24,182 nt of DNA from Dysgonamonadaceae bacterium (GCA_031258895.1 JAIRMF010000037.1:1-24182), one strand, 5' to 3'; positions 15,423 through 24,182 are shown, counted from the first letter of the stretch. Translations and numbers: made by a program. The notes: generated from the letters alone by a model not told the origin.

Positions 15423-17378
15423 TTAAACGTCAATATTAGCGTAAGTAGCATTTTCTTCAATGAACTCACGTCTCGGACCAACATCTTCGCCCATCAGCAT
15501 TGAAAAAACATGGTCTGCCTCAGCGGCATTCTCTATGGACACTTGACGCAAAGTGCGCCCTTCCGGATTCATCGTCGTTTCCCAAAGTTGCTCAGCATTC
15601 ATCTCGCCAAGACCTTTGTAGCGTTGCGTTGTACAACCACCCTCATTGCCGTCGGCATACCTGTCGATAAACAGTTGGCGCTGTCGGTCATCCCAGCAGT
15701 ATTCTTCGTTTTTACCTCTCTTCATAAGGTAAAGCGGTGGGGTCGCAATGTAGATATAGCCGTTCTCTATCATCGTGCGCATATGGCGGAAAAAAAACGT
15801 GAGAATCAGCGTAGCTATATGACTGCCGTCTACATCGGCATCGGTCATTATGACAACTTTTTGGTAACGCAGTTTACTTATATTCAGACCTTTGGAATCT
15901 TCCTCTGTCCCGATCGTAACGCCCAGAGCGGTATAAATATTGCGTATTTCTTCGCTTTCAAGCACTTTGTGATGCATAGCCTTTTCAACATTGAGAATTT
16001 TGCCGCGCAAAGGCAGTATTGCCTGAAAACGGCGGTCACGTCCCTGTTTAGCCGTACCTCCTGCCGAGTCTCCCTCTACAAGAAAGAGTTCACATTGTTT
16101 AGGGTCACGGTCCGAGCAGTCGGCAAGTTTGCCCGGTAGTCCACCGCCCGAGAGCGGCGATTTTCGCTGTACCATTTCGCGAGCTTTGCGTGCCGCCTGA
16201 CGAGCTGTTGCCGCCAAGATGACCTTTTCTACAATCAGCTTCGCCTCTTTAGGATGCTCTTCGAGATAGGTGCCAAGCGCGTCGCTCACCGCAACAGCCA
16301 CCGATCCCATTACTTCGTTGTTCCCGAGTTTGGTCTTGGTCTGTCCTTCGAATTGCGGCTCTTGCACTTTGATCGAGATAACTGCCGTCAGTCCTTCTCG
16401 GAAGTCGTCGCCGTTGATTTCAACCTTTACTTTCTCAAGCATTTTAGATTCTTCGGCATATTTTTTCAACATGCGAGTCAAACCCTGTCGGAAACCCGTG
16501 AGGTGTGTACCGCCCTCGATTGTATTAATATTGTTTACGTAAGAATAAACGTTTTCGTTATAAGAGGTGTTGTAGGTCATCGCAACTTCGACCGGGATGC
16601 CTCCTTTTTCGGTAATGATGTGAATAATATCCCCAATAAGCGGCTCTTTATTGGCGTCTATGAATTTCACAAATTCCTTTAGACCTTCTTCCGAATAGAA
16701 AGTTTCGCCCTTGAACAAACCGTCGTCTTTAACAACGCGCTTATCGGTCAATTGCAGGTATACTCCGGCATTTAGATATGCGAGTTCCCGTAGGCGTTTT
16801 GCAAGTATTTCGTATTTGTACTCGGTCGTTATGAATATAGTTGCATCAGGTTTGAAAGTAATGATTGTTCCCGTCTTGTCTGTTTTACCGGTTTTACGTA
16901 TATCTCCGAGTGATTTGCCGATAGAGTATTCCTGTTCGTAAATTTCGCCATTACGGTGAATTTCAGCCTTGAGGTAGGAAGATAGAGCGTTTACGCATGA
17001 CACTCCGACGCCGTGCAGACCTCCGGAGACTTTGTAGGAATCTTTATTGAATTTTCCACCTGCATGCAAAACAGTGAGAACAACTTCGAGAGCCGATTTC
17101 TGTTCTTTTTCGTGAAAATCTACCGGAATACCGCGTCCGTCGTCGGTTACAGTAATTGAGTCGTCATCGTTTATGATAACTTCAATATGGGAACAGTAAC
17201 CTGCAAGAGCTTCATCAATAGAATTGTCGACTACTTCATAAACGAGGTGATGCAATCCCTTTTCACTTACATCGCCTATATACATCGCAGGGCGTTTGCG
17301 GACGGCTTCCAGGCCTTCGAGTACCTGAATACTGTCCGCCGAATATTCATTTTGCAAACTTTTAATTTCTTCGTTCAT
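15423..17378 (-). CDS. gyrB: DNA gyrase subunit B
   Basis: This is the ATPase subunit of gyrase, which with GyrA introduces negative supercoils. It has 651 residues and is the short form lacking the E. coli insert. The GHKL ATPase domain has YEVVDNSIDEALAG (47-60), DDGRGIPV (79-86) and GGLHGVGVSCVNAL (119-132). The QTK loop EGQTKTKLGN is at 344-353. The TOPRIM domain has EGDSAGG (435-441) with PLRGKILNVEKA, and the metal site is TDADVDGSH (512-520). The end has QRYKGLGEMN (585-594) and the usual tail. The ATG at 17378 gives the standard MNEEIKSLQNEYSADSIQVLEGL opening pattern. A longer frame to 17429 runs through the -7 box. GyrB is preferred over ParE from the overall motif match. The next gene starts one base after its stop, suggesting coupled translation. 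Confidence 0.97.
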   Translation of the reverse strand: MNEEIKSLQNEYSADSIQVLEGLEAVRKRPAMYIGDVSEKGLHHLVYEVVDNSIDEALAGYCSHIEVIINDDDSITVTDDGRGIPVDFHEKEQKSALEVVLTVLHAGGKFNKDSYKVSGGLHGVGVSCVNALSSYLKAEIHRNGEIYEQEYSIGKSLGDIRKTGKTDKTGTIITFKPDATIFITTEYKYEILAKRLRELAYLNAGVYLQLTDKRVVKDDGLFKGETFYSEEGLKEFVKFIDANKEPLIGDIIHIITEKGGIPVEVAMTYNTSYNENVYSYVNNINTIEGGTHLTGFRQGLTRMLKKYAEESKMLEKVKVEINGDDFREGLTAVISIKVQEPQFEGQTKTKLGNNEVMGSVAVAVSDALGTYLEEHPKEAKLIVEKVILAATARQAARKAREMVQRKSPLSGGGLPGKLADCSDRDPKQCELFLVEGDSAGGTAKQGRDRRFQAILPLRGKILNVEKAMHHKVLESEEIRNIYTALGVTIGTEEDSKGLNISKLRYQKVVIMTDADVDGSHIATLILTFFFRHMRTMIENGYIYIATPPLYLMKRGKNEEYCWDDRQRQLFIDRYADGNEGGCTTQRYKGLGEMNAEQLWETTMNPEGRTLRQVSIENAAEADHVFSMLMGEDVGPRREFIEENATYANIDV

Positions 17379-17418
17379 TATAAATGATTTACTTATTTGT
17401 TGCGCTAAAAAACCATAG

Positions 17419-17426
17419 CAAAGGTA
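17419..17426 (-). promoter_or_regulatory. -7 box for gyrB
   Basis: Read on the minus strand this is TACCTTTG followed by CTATGG, a full TAnnTTTG match 41 bases before the gyrB ATG. The -33 position is A/T-rich without TTTG. It lies back to back with the susC promoter. Confidence 0.6.
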
Positions 17427-17455
17427 CAAAAAAAACGTGGAAAAATTTATCTTTT

Positions 17456-17487
17456 TTTGCTTTTTAAAAATAATATCCTTAGCTTTG
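17456..17487 (+). promoter_or_regulatory. Bacteroides-type promoter for susC-susD
   Basis: TTTG at 17456-17459, a 20-base spacer and TAGCTTTG at 17480-17487 match the housekeeping consensus in boxes and spacing. Initiation near 17493 leaves a leader of about 73 A/T-rich bases before susC. A consensus housekeeping promoter suggests the pair does not need a dedicated ECF sigma factor. Confidence 0.72.
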
Positions 17488-17565
17488 TGGAATTTTAATC
17501 AATAAATTAATATTTGGAAAACAAACTACTATTATTTATCTATTCATTAATTAATTCTAAGATTT

Positions 17566-20500
17566 ATGAGAAGAAAATTCAAATTCTGTTTCACGGTGTT
17601 TTGTTTCATGCTGACGGGAGCAGTCGCTTTCGCCCAGCAAGGAAAGCGAATTACCGGTACCGTTACCGACACACAAGGTGAGGCGTTGATTGGCGCGAGT
17701 GTATCCATACAAGGCACTTCTGTCGGTACGGTTACTGATGAGGACGGCAAGTTTTCGCTGACCACCAAGGTTGGCGATGTGCTGTCAGTTGCCTCTATCC
17801 AATACGAATCTAAGACCGTAAAGGTAGACGAGCAATCCGATTACTTGATCCAACTAAAAGACATTGACCTGGCGCTAAGCGAAGTTGTTGTTGTCGGTTA
17901 CGGTACGTTGGAGAAACGTCAAGTGACTAATTCAATAACTTCTCTTTCGGCGAGGGATTTACCTATGGGTGTTGGCGGGGCTACCATTGCCACCGCAATG
18001 CAGGGAAAGGTTGGAAATCTCATTATCAACGAAGGAGGAACGGCAGGGAAGGCTGCAAGCCCGAATGCAACTCCGGAATTGCAGTTGCGAGGCATGGCGT
18101 CGTACAATGCAAATAGAAGTCCGCTTATAGTGATAGACGGTATGCCCGGTGGGGACATCCGCTCTGTTGCGCAGGAGGATATTCAATCTATTGACGTACT
18201 CAAGGATGCATCTGCCGGAGCTATTTACGGAACTCGTGCCACAGGTGGCGTCATTATGATTACCACTAAGAAAGCGCAGGAGGGAAAGATGCGCCTCTCC
18301 TATACCGGCGAGGCGACCTACAAGCAGGCTTACGGCAAACAGAGATTCCTCACACCGGACGAGTTTATTAAGTACAGAGTGCCGTCGGGAGCCACTAATT
18401 ATGCCGACCCCACCGGTGGGTTTTATGATCCGAATAATACGTATTTCGACTGGTATGACGGAGCGTTGAGCGACAATCCGATGTCTTACCGGCACAATGT
18501 GTCTATTAACGGAGGAACCAATGTGGCTAAGATTTACGCGAATCTTATGTATGAAGAGAACAACAGTGTTATCATGGGCGACTCACGAAAGGACATCAGC
18601 GGACGTTTGAACGGAAACTTTAAACTTGTGGACGGATGGCTTGATATTAACACCCATCTTGATTACCGTCAGACAAAACGCGACGAGAGAGGAATCAATC
18701 CCGTGGGTGTGCGTGCGAACAATCCGACCATGCATCCGGACAATAGTTCAATTTGGGATGTGCGTGTCAATCCTCTTGCTCCCAGGAATCCATTTGATGA
18801 TTACAACAAGCTTACCAATGATGTGCTCGACAAGTGGTTCCGTCCCGATGTGGAGTTTGTTCTGAATGTACTCCCCGTGGAGGGGCTTACCGGACACTAC
18901 ACTTTGGCTTACGAACACCGCCAGTGGGAACATCAACAGTATGAACCTAAGACCATGATGCAGGGATCTGAAGATTACAATGTGACGGGAAATGGAACGG
19001 CTGCGATTGAATTTAGTAAGGACGACTATATGATCCTGAACGGATACTTGTCTTATGTAAGGAAGTTTGGTGAAACTCACAGTCTGAATGCTGCTGCCGG
19101 TTACGAGTATTATGAATCTAATGGCGAGGCTTACCGTATGAAAAACTATGGTTTTAGCAATGACGCTACGGCGCTATGGAATATAGGCGACGGCACGTAT
19201 CTCAAGAATCCTGTCGCTCCTTATTATGCCGAAATGGTATCCAAGAAAGATATTCGTCAAAATCTGTCTTCGCTGTTTGCGCGGGTAAACTATTCTCTAA
19301 GGGACAGGTATCTTCTTTCGGGAACAGTTCGCCGTGACAAAACTTCGATGCTTCCGGTAGCGAACAACAAGATTGTATCGGGACAAATTTCGGCGGGATG
19401 GCGTTTGTCTAAAGAAGACTTTATCTCTAACGCCGGTTGGATAGACGATTTGAAGTTGCGTTTTGCTTACGGTCGCACTGGTAACGACCCAAGTTACGAG
19501 CCCAGTAGATTCAGCAAAAGCGACGATCTTAAATATTTGTTTGCAACACCACTTTATACGGAGAGCAGTTCTCAGGTTTTAGTTGATGGCGTCTGGGTAA
19601 AGACATGGGGACCGCAGAACAATGTAAATTATAATTTGAAATGGGAGGAAAAGATAGAGTATAATGCCGGTTTGGAATATGAACTCTTTGACAGCCGTCT
19701 ATTTGGTAAGGTTGACTTTTATATTCGGGACAGTAAGGGTTTGTTCTTCGAAATACCTTCAGGCGCAGCTTATCCGCTTCCGTCGAGCAAAGTGATGGCG
19801 AATCTCGGTACAATGAGCAACAAAGGCTGGGAATTTGAAATCGGGGGAAAGATTGTTGATACAAAAGAATGGCAATACACCACAAAAATGAATCTCAGCA
19901 AGAATAAAACGAAAGTAGTTGAGATGGGTGAGGGTGTACAGCCGGTAGATGAGGGCAATCACAGGTTCGACAATGGAGTTACTGTTGGAACTTTCTTCCT
20001 TTTGGAACATGCGGGCGTAAGTCGCGACGATGATCCTAATACTCCGGATGTTGATGAGGCAACTTACTATCGTGACGCAGACCGTAAAGAAGACAAGACA
20101 AAGCCGGTACCGGCGGGTTATTTGCTGGTAAAAGACAAGGACGGCAATATAGTCGAACCTCAGAACGATCCGAACAAGGCGTATTATACGGGAGAAGAGC
20201 ACAAGAAGTATATCGGCAATTACACTCCGAAAGCGATAATAGGCTGGTCTCACGATTTGCAGTGGAAAAACTGGTCGTTGGGCATGACATTGACGAGCTG
20301 GATAGATTTTGATATTTACAATTCCGACCAGCAGTCAAATGGATTTATGGCTCAGGGTGGCGACAACAAGTTGTTGATTGCATACGAAAAGAACAAAGAC
20401 ATTACCCAGAAGGTTGATGTTGCAAGTTCTTATTTTCTTGAGGACGGCACATTTTTGAAGATACAGAATCTTTCGCTCGGATACAAGGTTAACACTAAGA

Positions 20501-20679
20501 AATATCTGAAAGTACTCGAGTCGGCGCGTTTGTATCTGACGATGAATAATGTCTACACTTTTACCAAGTACAGCGGCTGGGATCCTGAGGTTGTCATCAC
20601 CGGCTGGAAATATGGACGCGAGCGTGTATATTACCCACTCAACCGGACTTATGCACTTGGAGTTCAATTAACTTTCTAA
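17566..20679 (+). CDS. SusC/RagA-type TonB-dependent outer-membrane transporter
   Basis: This TonB-energised beta-barrel imports large ligands (glycans or peptides) captured with its SusD lipoprotein. It has 1037 residues. A signal peptide is cleaved near AFAQ-Q (24/25). A carboxypeptidase-D-regulatory-like domain follows (about 28-100, GTVTDTQGEALIGASVSIQG). The TonB-box segment typical of SusC, LSEVVVVGYGTLEKR, is at 104-118. The plug includes LQLRGMASYNANRSPLIVIDG and IDVLKDASAGAIYGTRATGG (209-228). The barrel runs to a C-terminal aromatic residue (...ALGVQLTF). There is no N-terminal STN domain, so it is probably not a sigma/anti-sigma signalling transporter. SusD follows 7 bases later. 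The ligand is unknown, with no enzyme or regulator in the window to hint at it. Confidence 0.96.
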   Translation: MRRKFKFCFTVFCFMLTGAVAFAQQGKRITGTVTDTQGEALIGASVSIQGTSVGTVTDEDGKFSLTTKVGDVLSVASIQYESKTVKVDEQSDYLIQLKDIDLALSEVVVVGYGTLEKRQVTNSITSLSARDLPMGVGGATIATAMQGKVGNLIINEGGTAGKAASPNATPELQLRGMASYNANRSPLIVIDGMPGGDIRSVAQEDIQSIDVLKDASAGAIYGTRATGGVIMITTKKAQEGKMRLSYTGEATYKQAYGKQRFLTPDEFIKYRVPSGATNYADPTGGFYDPNNTYFDWYDGALSDNPMSYRHNVSINGGTNVAKIYANLMYEENNSVIMGDSRKDISGRLNGNFKLVDGWLDINTHLDYRQTKRDERGINPVGVRANNPTMHPDNSSIWDVRVNPLAPRNPFDDYNKLTNDVLDKWFRPDVEFVLNVLPVEGLTGHYTLAYEHRQWEHQQYEPKTMMQGSEDYNVTGNGTAAIEFSKDDYMILNGYLSYVRKFGETHSLNAAAGYEYYESNGEAYRMKNYGFSNDATALWNIGDGTYLKNPVAPYYAEMVSKKDIRQNLSSLFARVNYSLRDRYLLSGTVRRDKTSMLPVANNKIVSGQISAGWRLSKEDFISNAGWIDDLKLRFAYGRTGNDPSYEPSRFSKSDDLKYLFATPLYTESSSQVLVDGVWVKTWGPQNNVNYNLKWEEKIEYNAGLEYELFDSRLFGKVDFYIRDSKGLFFEIPSGAAYPLPSSKVMANLGTMSNKGWEFEIGGKIVDTKEWQYTTKMNLSKNKTKVVEMGEGVQPVDEGNHRFDNGVTVGTFFLLEHAGVSRDDDPNTPDVDEATYYRDADRKEDKTKPVPAGYLLVKDKDGNIVEPQNDPNKAYYTGEEHKKYIGNYTPKAIIGWSHDLQWKNWSLGMTLTSWIDFDIYNSDQQSNGFMAQGGDNKLLIAYEKNKDITQKVDVASSYFLEDGTFLKIQNLSLGYKVNTKKYLKVLESARLYLTMNNVYTFTKYSGWDPEVVITGWKYGRERVYYPLNRTYALGVQLTF

Positions 20680-20686
20680 ATTATTT

Positions 20687-22591
20687 ATGAATATGAAAAA
20701 GTCTTTTTACAGTCTTATTTTAGCGGCGGTATTCGTTGCCGCATTATTCCAGAGATGCGAAATCAAACCGATCTCATACAGCGAATCGACGGGGGAAAAC
20801 ATATACGGCGACAAGGACATTGTGACTGCAAGTTTTGCGGGGCCGTTCAACAGTTGGGCCAGCAATTACGGCGGAGTTCCTTATAACGGATTTACGGCGG
20901 TCAATTCCTGGTGTACTGATGAGTTGGTGATGCCCTCGCGTGGCGTTTATAACGACTGGTATGATGGCGGTATATACATGGATTTGTGGAAGCACAATTT
21001 CTCGGCGGATCTTTCCGGTACTGCTATTTACGGGGCGTGGAACAGGTTTGAATCGGGAGTTGTCGGCGTTTGGACGGTGGTCGATGACTTTGAGAAGTAC
21101 GTCGATTTCGAGGCTCTTGGTTTTCCGGAGGGAACGAAGGAGAGTTGGATAGGCCAATTGAAAGTACTTGTGGCTCATTGTTACCTTGAAGGACTTAACG
21201 TCTTCGGCGGGCTTCCGCTGTATGACGGTCCGATAAACGGTGAACTGAAAGCCCGTGCTACGGACAAGGAGACATTCGACTTTATAGAAAAAATGTTGCG
21301 TGATGTATTGCCTGTTTTGCCTAAGCGTGTAGCGGGCGAGTACAATGAAGGCAAGGTTAATCAGGGAGTAGCGGCGTCTCTTCTGGCCCGTTTGTATTTC
21401 AATGCTCAGCCGTACATTCAGGAGAACAGGGATAAGCAGTGTATTGATATTTGCGACAGTATACTTTCCGGACAGTTCGGACATTATGCGCTTGCTGCCG
21501 ATTATCGGAACATTTTCGGTTGGAACAACGGCAAGGGCAATGAGGTTTGCGACGAACTGATCTGGGCTGTATCGAGTGAGCCCGGTCTTGCGGAACGTGA
21601 GGCGGGGGTAGCGAAATACGGCACTCATTACGGCACTGCGATATATTTCAACAGTAGCTCTTTCAAGTCTTGGAACGGTTATTGCATCACCCCGTCGCTT
21701 GATATGACGGGCAGGTCATACCGGACGAATCCGGATGCGGGTAAGAACGACACGAGTGCGGTGGTTAAGGTGTTGGGAGATGACGGTAAGGTAAAGAACG
21801 AGACGAGGTACGGGAATCGTGCGCAGGTTCAGGGTATACAGAAGCTTGGTTGTCCTTATGAGAAGTTTGAGGCTAACGATGTTCGCAAGCAGAACTATGT
21901 TTGGGATCCTGCCACTGAGGGTAGCCAGTACTATCGCGGTATGTTTCTTGCCGGCGTTTGTCAGAATCCTTTGACGAAGAAGTATATCAAGGCGGACGGT
22001 TCGCGCGAGTATGCGAACGGTCTTACGGTACCGATGGAGGACAGGATAGCTCAGTTAAAGTTTGACAAGTGGCCTACTCCGAGTGAAGGCGCCGGCACTT
22101 GCGAGGAGAATTCCGGTGTTCGTTTGTTGAAGTTTTCGCCTGTTCCGAACGACGCTGACAATCCGTTGCGTTTCCAGCCGGACGTACCTGTCATTCGTTT
22201 GTCGGAGATACAGTACATGCGTGCGGAGCTTTATTTTAACGAGGGTGACAAGGGCAATGCGGCGAGGCTTATCAATGAGGTTCGCGGCCGTTATTTCAAG
22301 TCCGACAGTCCTGATCCCAATCCTGTCACGGCGGCTAATTTGGACAAGTATCGTCTTGCCGACGAGTGGTTGATTGAGTTTATCGGCGAGGGTCGTCGTC
22401 GTACGGATCTTGTACGTTGGGGCATGTTCACGACTGAGAGCTGGTGGGATCATCCGGCGGACGGCAGCGGTTTTGCTTACAAGAACCGGATGCCTATTCC
22501 GAAGACTGCATGGCAGGGTAATACGCTGTTGAAGCAGAATCCGGGTTATCCGGAATTCAGTTCTGCCGTTGCCGCTGAGGAGCAGGAATAG
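20687..22591 (+). CDS. SusD/RagB-type outer-membrane lipoprotein
   Basis: This is the surface lipoprotein lid of the SusC transporter and binds ligand. It has 634 residues. A basic-hydrophobic signal ends in ALFQRC (Cys24). The Arg directly before the lipidated Cys is unusual, as most lipoboxes have a small residue there. The SusD helical core with TPR-like units is seen in VNQGVAASLLARLYFNAQPY and IRLSEIQYMRAELYFNEGD. The conserved C-terminal region is DEWLIEFIGEGRRRTDLVRWG and MPIPKTAWQGNT. Its start is 7 bases after the susC stop, with ATG at 20687 or, equally possible, 20693. It is co-transcribed with susC and followed by a strong terminator. At about 634 residues it is somewhat longer than the original SusD. 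Confidence 0.95.
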   Translation: MNMKKSFYSLILAAVFVAALFQRCEIKPISYSESTGENIYGDKDIVTASFAGPFNSWASNYGGVPYNGFTAVNSWCTDELVMPSRGVYNDWYDGGIYMDLWKHNFSADLSGTAIYGAWNRFESGVVGVWTVVDDFEKYVDFEALGFPEGTKESWIGQLKVLVAHCYLEGLNVFGGLPLYDGPINGELKARATDKETFDFIEKMLRDVLPVLPKRVAGEYNEGKVNQGVAASLLARLYFNAQPYIQENRDKQCIDICDSILSGQFGHYALAADYRNIFGWNNGKGNEVCDELIWAVSSEPGLAEREAGVAKYGTHYGTAIYFNSSSFKSWNGYCITPSLDMTGRSYRTNPDAGKNDTSAVVKVLGDDGKVKNETRYGNRAQVQGIQKLGCPYEKFEANDVRKQNYVWDPATEGSQYYRGMFLAGVCQNPLTKKYIKADGSREYANGLTVPMEDRIAQLKFDKWPTPSEGAGTCEENSGVRLLKFSPVPNDADNPLRFQPDVPVIRLSEIQYMRAELYFNEGDKGNAARLINEVRGRYFKSDSPDPNPVTAANLDKYRLADEWLIEFIGEGRRRTDLVRWGMFTTESWWDHPADGSGFAYKNRMPIPKTAWQGNTLLKQNPGYPEFSSAVAAEEQE

Positions 22592-22617
22592 TATTTGTTT
22601 GTTAAAGAGTTAAGGAC

Positions 22618-22655
22618 GGGGGTTTCGCTGCAAGATGCGAGACCCCTGTTTTTTT
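22618..22655 (+). terminator. Intrinsic terminator after susD
   Basis: Arm GGGGTTTCGC (22619-22628), an eight-base loop and arm GCGAGACCCC (22637-22646) form a 10-bp stem with one G-U. A T-run follows at 22649-22655. It ends the susC-susD transcript. Confidence 0.85.
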
Positions 22656-22703
22656 AGAAGGGTGCTTTATTAAAGTCTTTAAGGTTTCTTCCTTCGGTAA
22701 CGA

Positions 22704-22735
22704 AAAGGGCGACTGTCCAAAGACAGCCGCCCTTT
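22704..22735. terminator. Second hairpin, probable terminator for the minus gene
   Basis: AAAGGGCG (22704-22711) pairs with CGCCCTTT (22728-22735). CTGTC (22713-22717) pairs with GACAG (22722-22726) across one A/C mismatch around a CAAA loop. On the minus strand the stem runs into CCCTTTTCG, 32 bases after the stop of the FGE-like gene. It can act in either direction. Confidence 0.65.
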
Positions 22736-22766
22736 CATTATAAACCAACAAAGAAAAGAACTCTTT

Positions 22767-24179
22767 TTATTCACTCGCGGGAACTATACTTGCGGCAACC
22801 CGGAAGCCGATGTCGAAGCCACCGCCGTTCGGGTAGTAGTAGTCGCGAAACGAGACGCGGCATTGGGCATTGTTGGTGCCCCAGCGGCCGCCGCGCGAGA
22901 TGCGATGACTAGTAGAACTAGAAGTGCAGGAAGACTGCACTTCACTGGTCGGTGTAGCTTTGGGAAATGTTTCATCATACCAGCAGTTCCAACACCATTC
23001 AAAAACATTACCACTCATATCATGCAAACCAAGCTCATTGGCTGTTTTCTTTTTTACAGGCTTGGGGCCGTAAGTACTGCGAACAGGGTCGGCACATTTG
23101 GTATCTTTGTTGTTATTGTTGTCAAACCAGCCAAACTCGCAAAGATCATCATTGCTGCCTGAATATATATGATGGTCACTCGGCTCAGTCACGCCGCCGC
23201 GAGCGGCATACTCCCATTCCGATTCGGTTGGAAGACGATAGCCATCCTTACTGAAATCGCAAGTGGCAGCATTCCATTTGGCAATATCAGCATGATAAAA
23301 GTTTGTGGGAATACCTTTGTAAGTTAAAGTATCGAAATTCACGTTATTGACGGTATAACACTGCGTCTTGTTTTCTTTAAGGCTTAGCTTGTTACAGTAA
23401 GCAATCGCATGATACCAGTTAACATTCTCAACAGGCAAAGCAGAAGTCGGACGGGAGGTGACATATTTTCCATAGTCAGCGTCACCACACTGGAATTCGG
23501 AGGGATTCGTGCCCATCACATACTCAAACTGTGCCTGGGTAACTTCTGTCTCGCTCATCTTAAAGTCTAAGATCTTTTCAGTGGTATGGGTTCCAACATA
23601 ACTATTCGCAGTACCCCAATGCCACGAAGAAGAACCCTCAACAGGTAGCATCTTCGGCTTCAAAAAAGACGGAGGATAATAATACTTAACGCTAACATCG
23701 GCGACAGTTTGTGATGTGGGAAATGTTATGCTGTTGCTGCTCTGAACACCCTGCGATTTGCCGGATAAGAAGAACTCATAATACTCTGCTTCAGTGTCGA
23801 CAGCAGTAAATGTGCAGTTGTCGGTGCTTGTTATACCGCAGGTAACCGCCGAAGAAGGAGATATGGGAGACACAGCAGGCCCTTCCGGCGGGCATTGCTG
23901 TATCCACTTAGACCCATTCCATGTCTCAACACATTTAGTGAATATATTGAATATTTGCAATCCGCGTGCAGCGTCTTCGCCTGTCAAGGTAAGTGCGTCA
24001 CGTTGGCCTGTTGTCATCTGGGGCAGCCTGAATCCGCGTGTGCCGCTGCTCTCCAACTCAAGCAACGAGAAAGGCTGTGGGTTGACGCTAATGTCTGCGC
24101 CGATGATAACTTGCGCTGTCGCCCTGCTTGCACTAAGTAGACAAAGGGCTGAGAAGATTAAAAAGAATGTTTGTTTCAT
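22767..24179 (-). CDS. Secreted protein with FGE/SUMF1-type domain
   Basis: This 470-residue exported protein has a signal peptide of about 22 residues (MKQTFFLIFSALCLLSAS). It has a Bacteroidota surface-protein head containing LLELESSGTRGFRLPQMT and GLQIFNIFTKCVETWNGSKWI. A linker region (~100-190) may be Ig-like. The C-terminal formylglycine-generating-enzyme-like domain (~205-465) contains MSETEVTQAQFEYVMG, GYRLPTESEWEYAARGG, LHDMSGNVFEWCW and SRGGRWGTNNAQCR...IGFRVA. The copper-binding Cys pair of true FGE is not seen in its usual place, so sulfatase activation is not supported. Such domains in Bacteroidota often act as binding or structural modules. The start codon is only 3 bases from the window edge, so its promoter is out of view. 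It converges with susD across two terminators. Confidence 0.85.
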   Translation of the reverse strand: MKQTFFLIFSALCLLSASRATAQVIIGADISVNPQPFSLLELESSGTRGFRLPQMTTGQRDALTLTGEDAARGLQIFNIFTKCVETWNGSKWIQQCPPEGPAVSPISPSSAVTCGITSTDNCTFTAVDTEAEYYEFFLSGKSQGVQSSNSITFPTSQTVADVSVKYYYPPSFLKPKMLPVEGSSSWHWGTANSYVGTHTTEKILDFKMSETEVTQAQFEYVMGTNPSEFQCGDADYGKYVTSRPTSALPVENVNWYHAIAYCNKLSLKENKTQCYTVNNVNFDTLTYKGIPTNFYHADIAKWNAATCDFSKDGYRLPTESEWEYAARGGVTEPSDHHIYSGSNDDLCEFGWFDNNNNKDTKCADPVRSTYGPKPVKKKTANELGLHDMSGNVFEWCWNCWYDETFPKATPTSEVQSSCTSSSTSHRISRGGRWGTNNAQCRVSFRDYYYPNGGGFDIGFRVAASIVPASE

Positions 24180-24182
24180 TGT

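Noticed and set aside
15422..15484. Longer start for the amidase-dipeptidase, giving an apparent signal peptide
   Set aside because: It overlaps the conserved end of gyrB by 62 bases. The family opening is MLIGLSVNH, one base after the gyrB stop.
17379..17429. 17-codon extension of GyrB
   Set aside because: It reads across the -7 box and has no family similarity. ATG 17378 gives the usual GyrB start.
22767..24179. Diversity-generating retroelement target (variable C-type-lectin-like domain)
   Set aside because: The FGE-like fold is related to such targets. I see no template repeat, reverse transcriptase or accessory gene in the window.
1..24182. tRNA, rRNA, CRISPR array, insertion sequence or phage genes
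   Set aside because: No cloverleaf, regular spaced repeat, transposase or integrase motif was seen on either strand.

Overview
The window reads as chromosome of a Bacteroidota bacterium, most likely order Bacteroidales. The evidence is a SusC/SusD outer-membrane pair, a full-length Bacteroides-type HflX, short GyrB and long RodA forms, and repeated matches to the Bacteroides promoter (TTTG, 19-21 bases, TAnnTTTG). Genes are close-packed and G+C is in the mid-40s by rough count. I see no rRNA, tRNA, insertion sequence, prophage gene or CRISPR array. Genus cannot be told from this sequence.

Layout. 1-3121 (+): a TPR protein cut by the left edge, then korB (2-oxoacid:ferredoxin oxidoreductase beta subunit) with its own promoter. 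3130-8748 (-): a tight block dxs-xseA-purC-rodA (isoprenoid precursor synthesis, exonuclease VII large subunit, purine synthesis, cell-wall elongation), probably one transcript from a promoter beside dxs. 9069-11228 (+): a DEDDy 3'-5' exonuclease, then hflX behind a promoter and an intrinsic terminator. 11284-12118 (-): an O6-alkylguanine-DNA alkyltransferase, possibly co-transcribed with a 116-codon unknown ORF. 12188-13576 (+): an NfeD-family ClpP-class membrane protease. 13661-17378 (-): gyrB followed one base later by a fused glutamine-amidotransferase/renal-dipeptidase protein. 17566-22591 (+): a susC-susD pair divergent from gyrB and closed by a strong terminator. 22767-24179 (-): a secreted protein with an FGE/SUMF1-type domain.

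Most genes are housekeeping. The accessory part is at the right: SusC/SusD would import an unknown large ligand across the outer membrane. No sigma/anti-sigma pair, hybrid two-component sensor or degradative enzyme is visible to name the ligand. The FGE-like protein is transcribed towards the pair and shares a terminator zone with it.

No obviously new multi-gene system is present. The observation I would check first is the hflX leader. A good promoter -7 box is followed about 40 bases later by a GTGA-capped hairpin with a seven-T tract. An open reading frame runs straight through that hairpin and stops 20 bases before hflX. This is the layout expected of translation-sensitive transcription attenuation of a ribosome-rescue GTPase. 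The C26-M19 fusion coupled to gyrB and the unknown ORF before the alkyltransferase come next.
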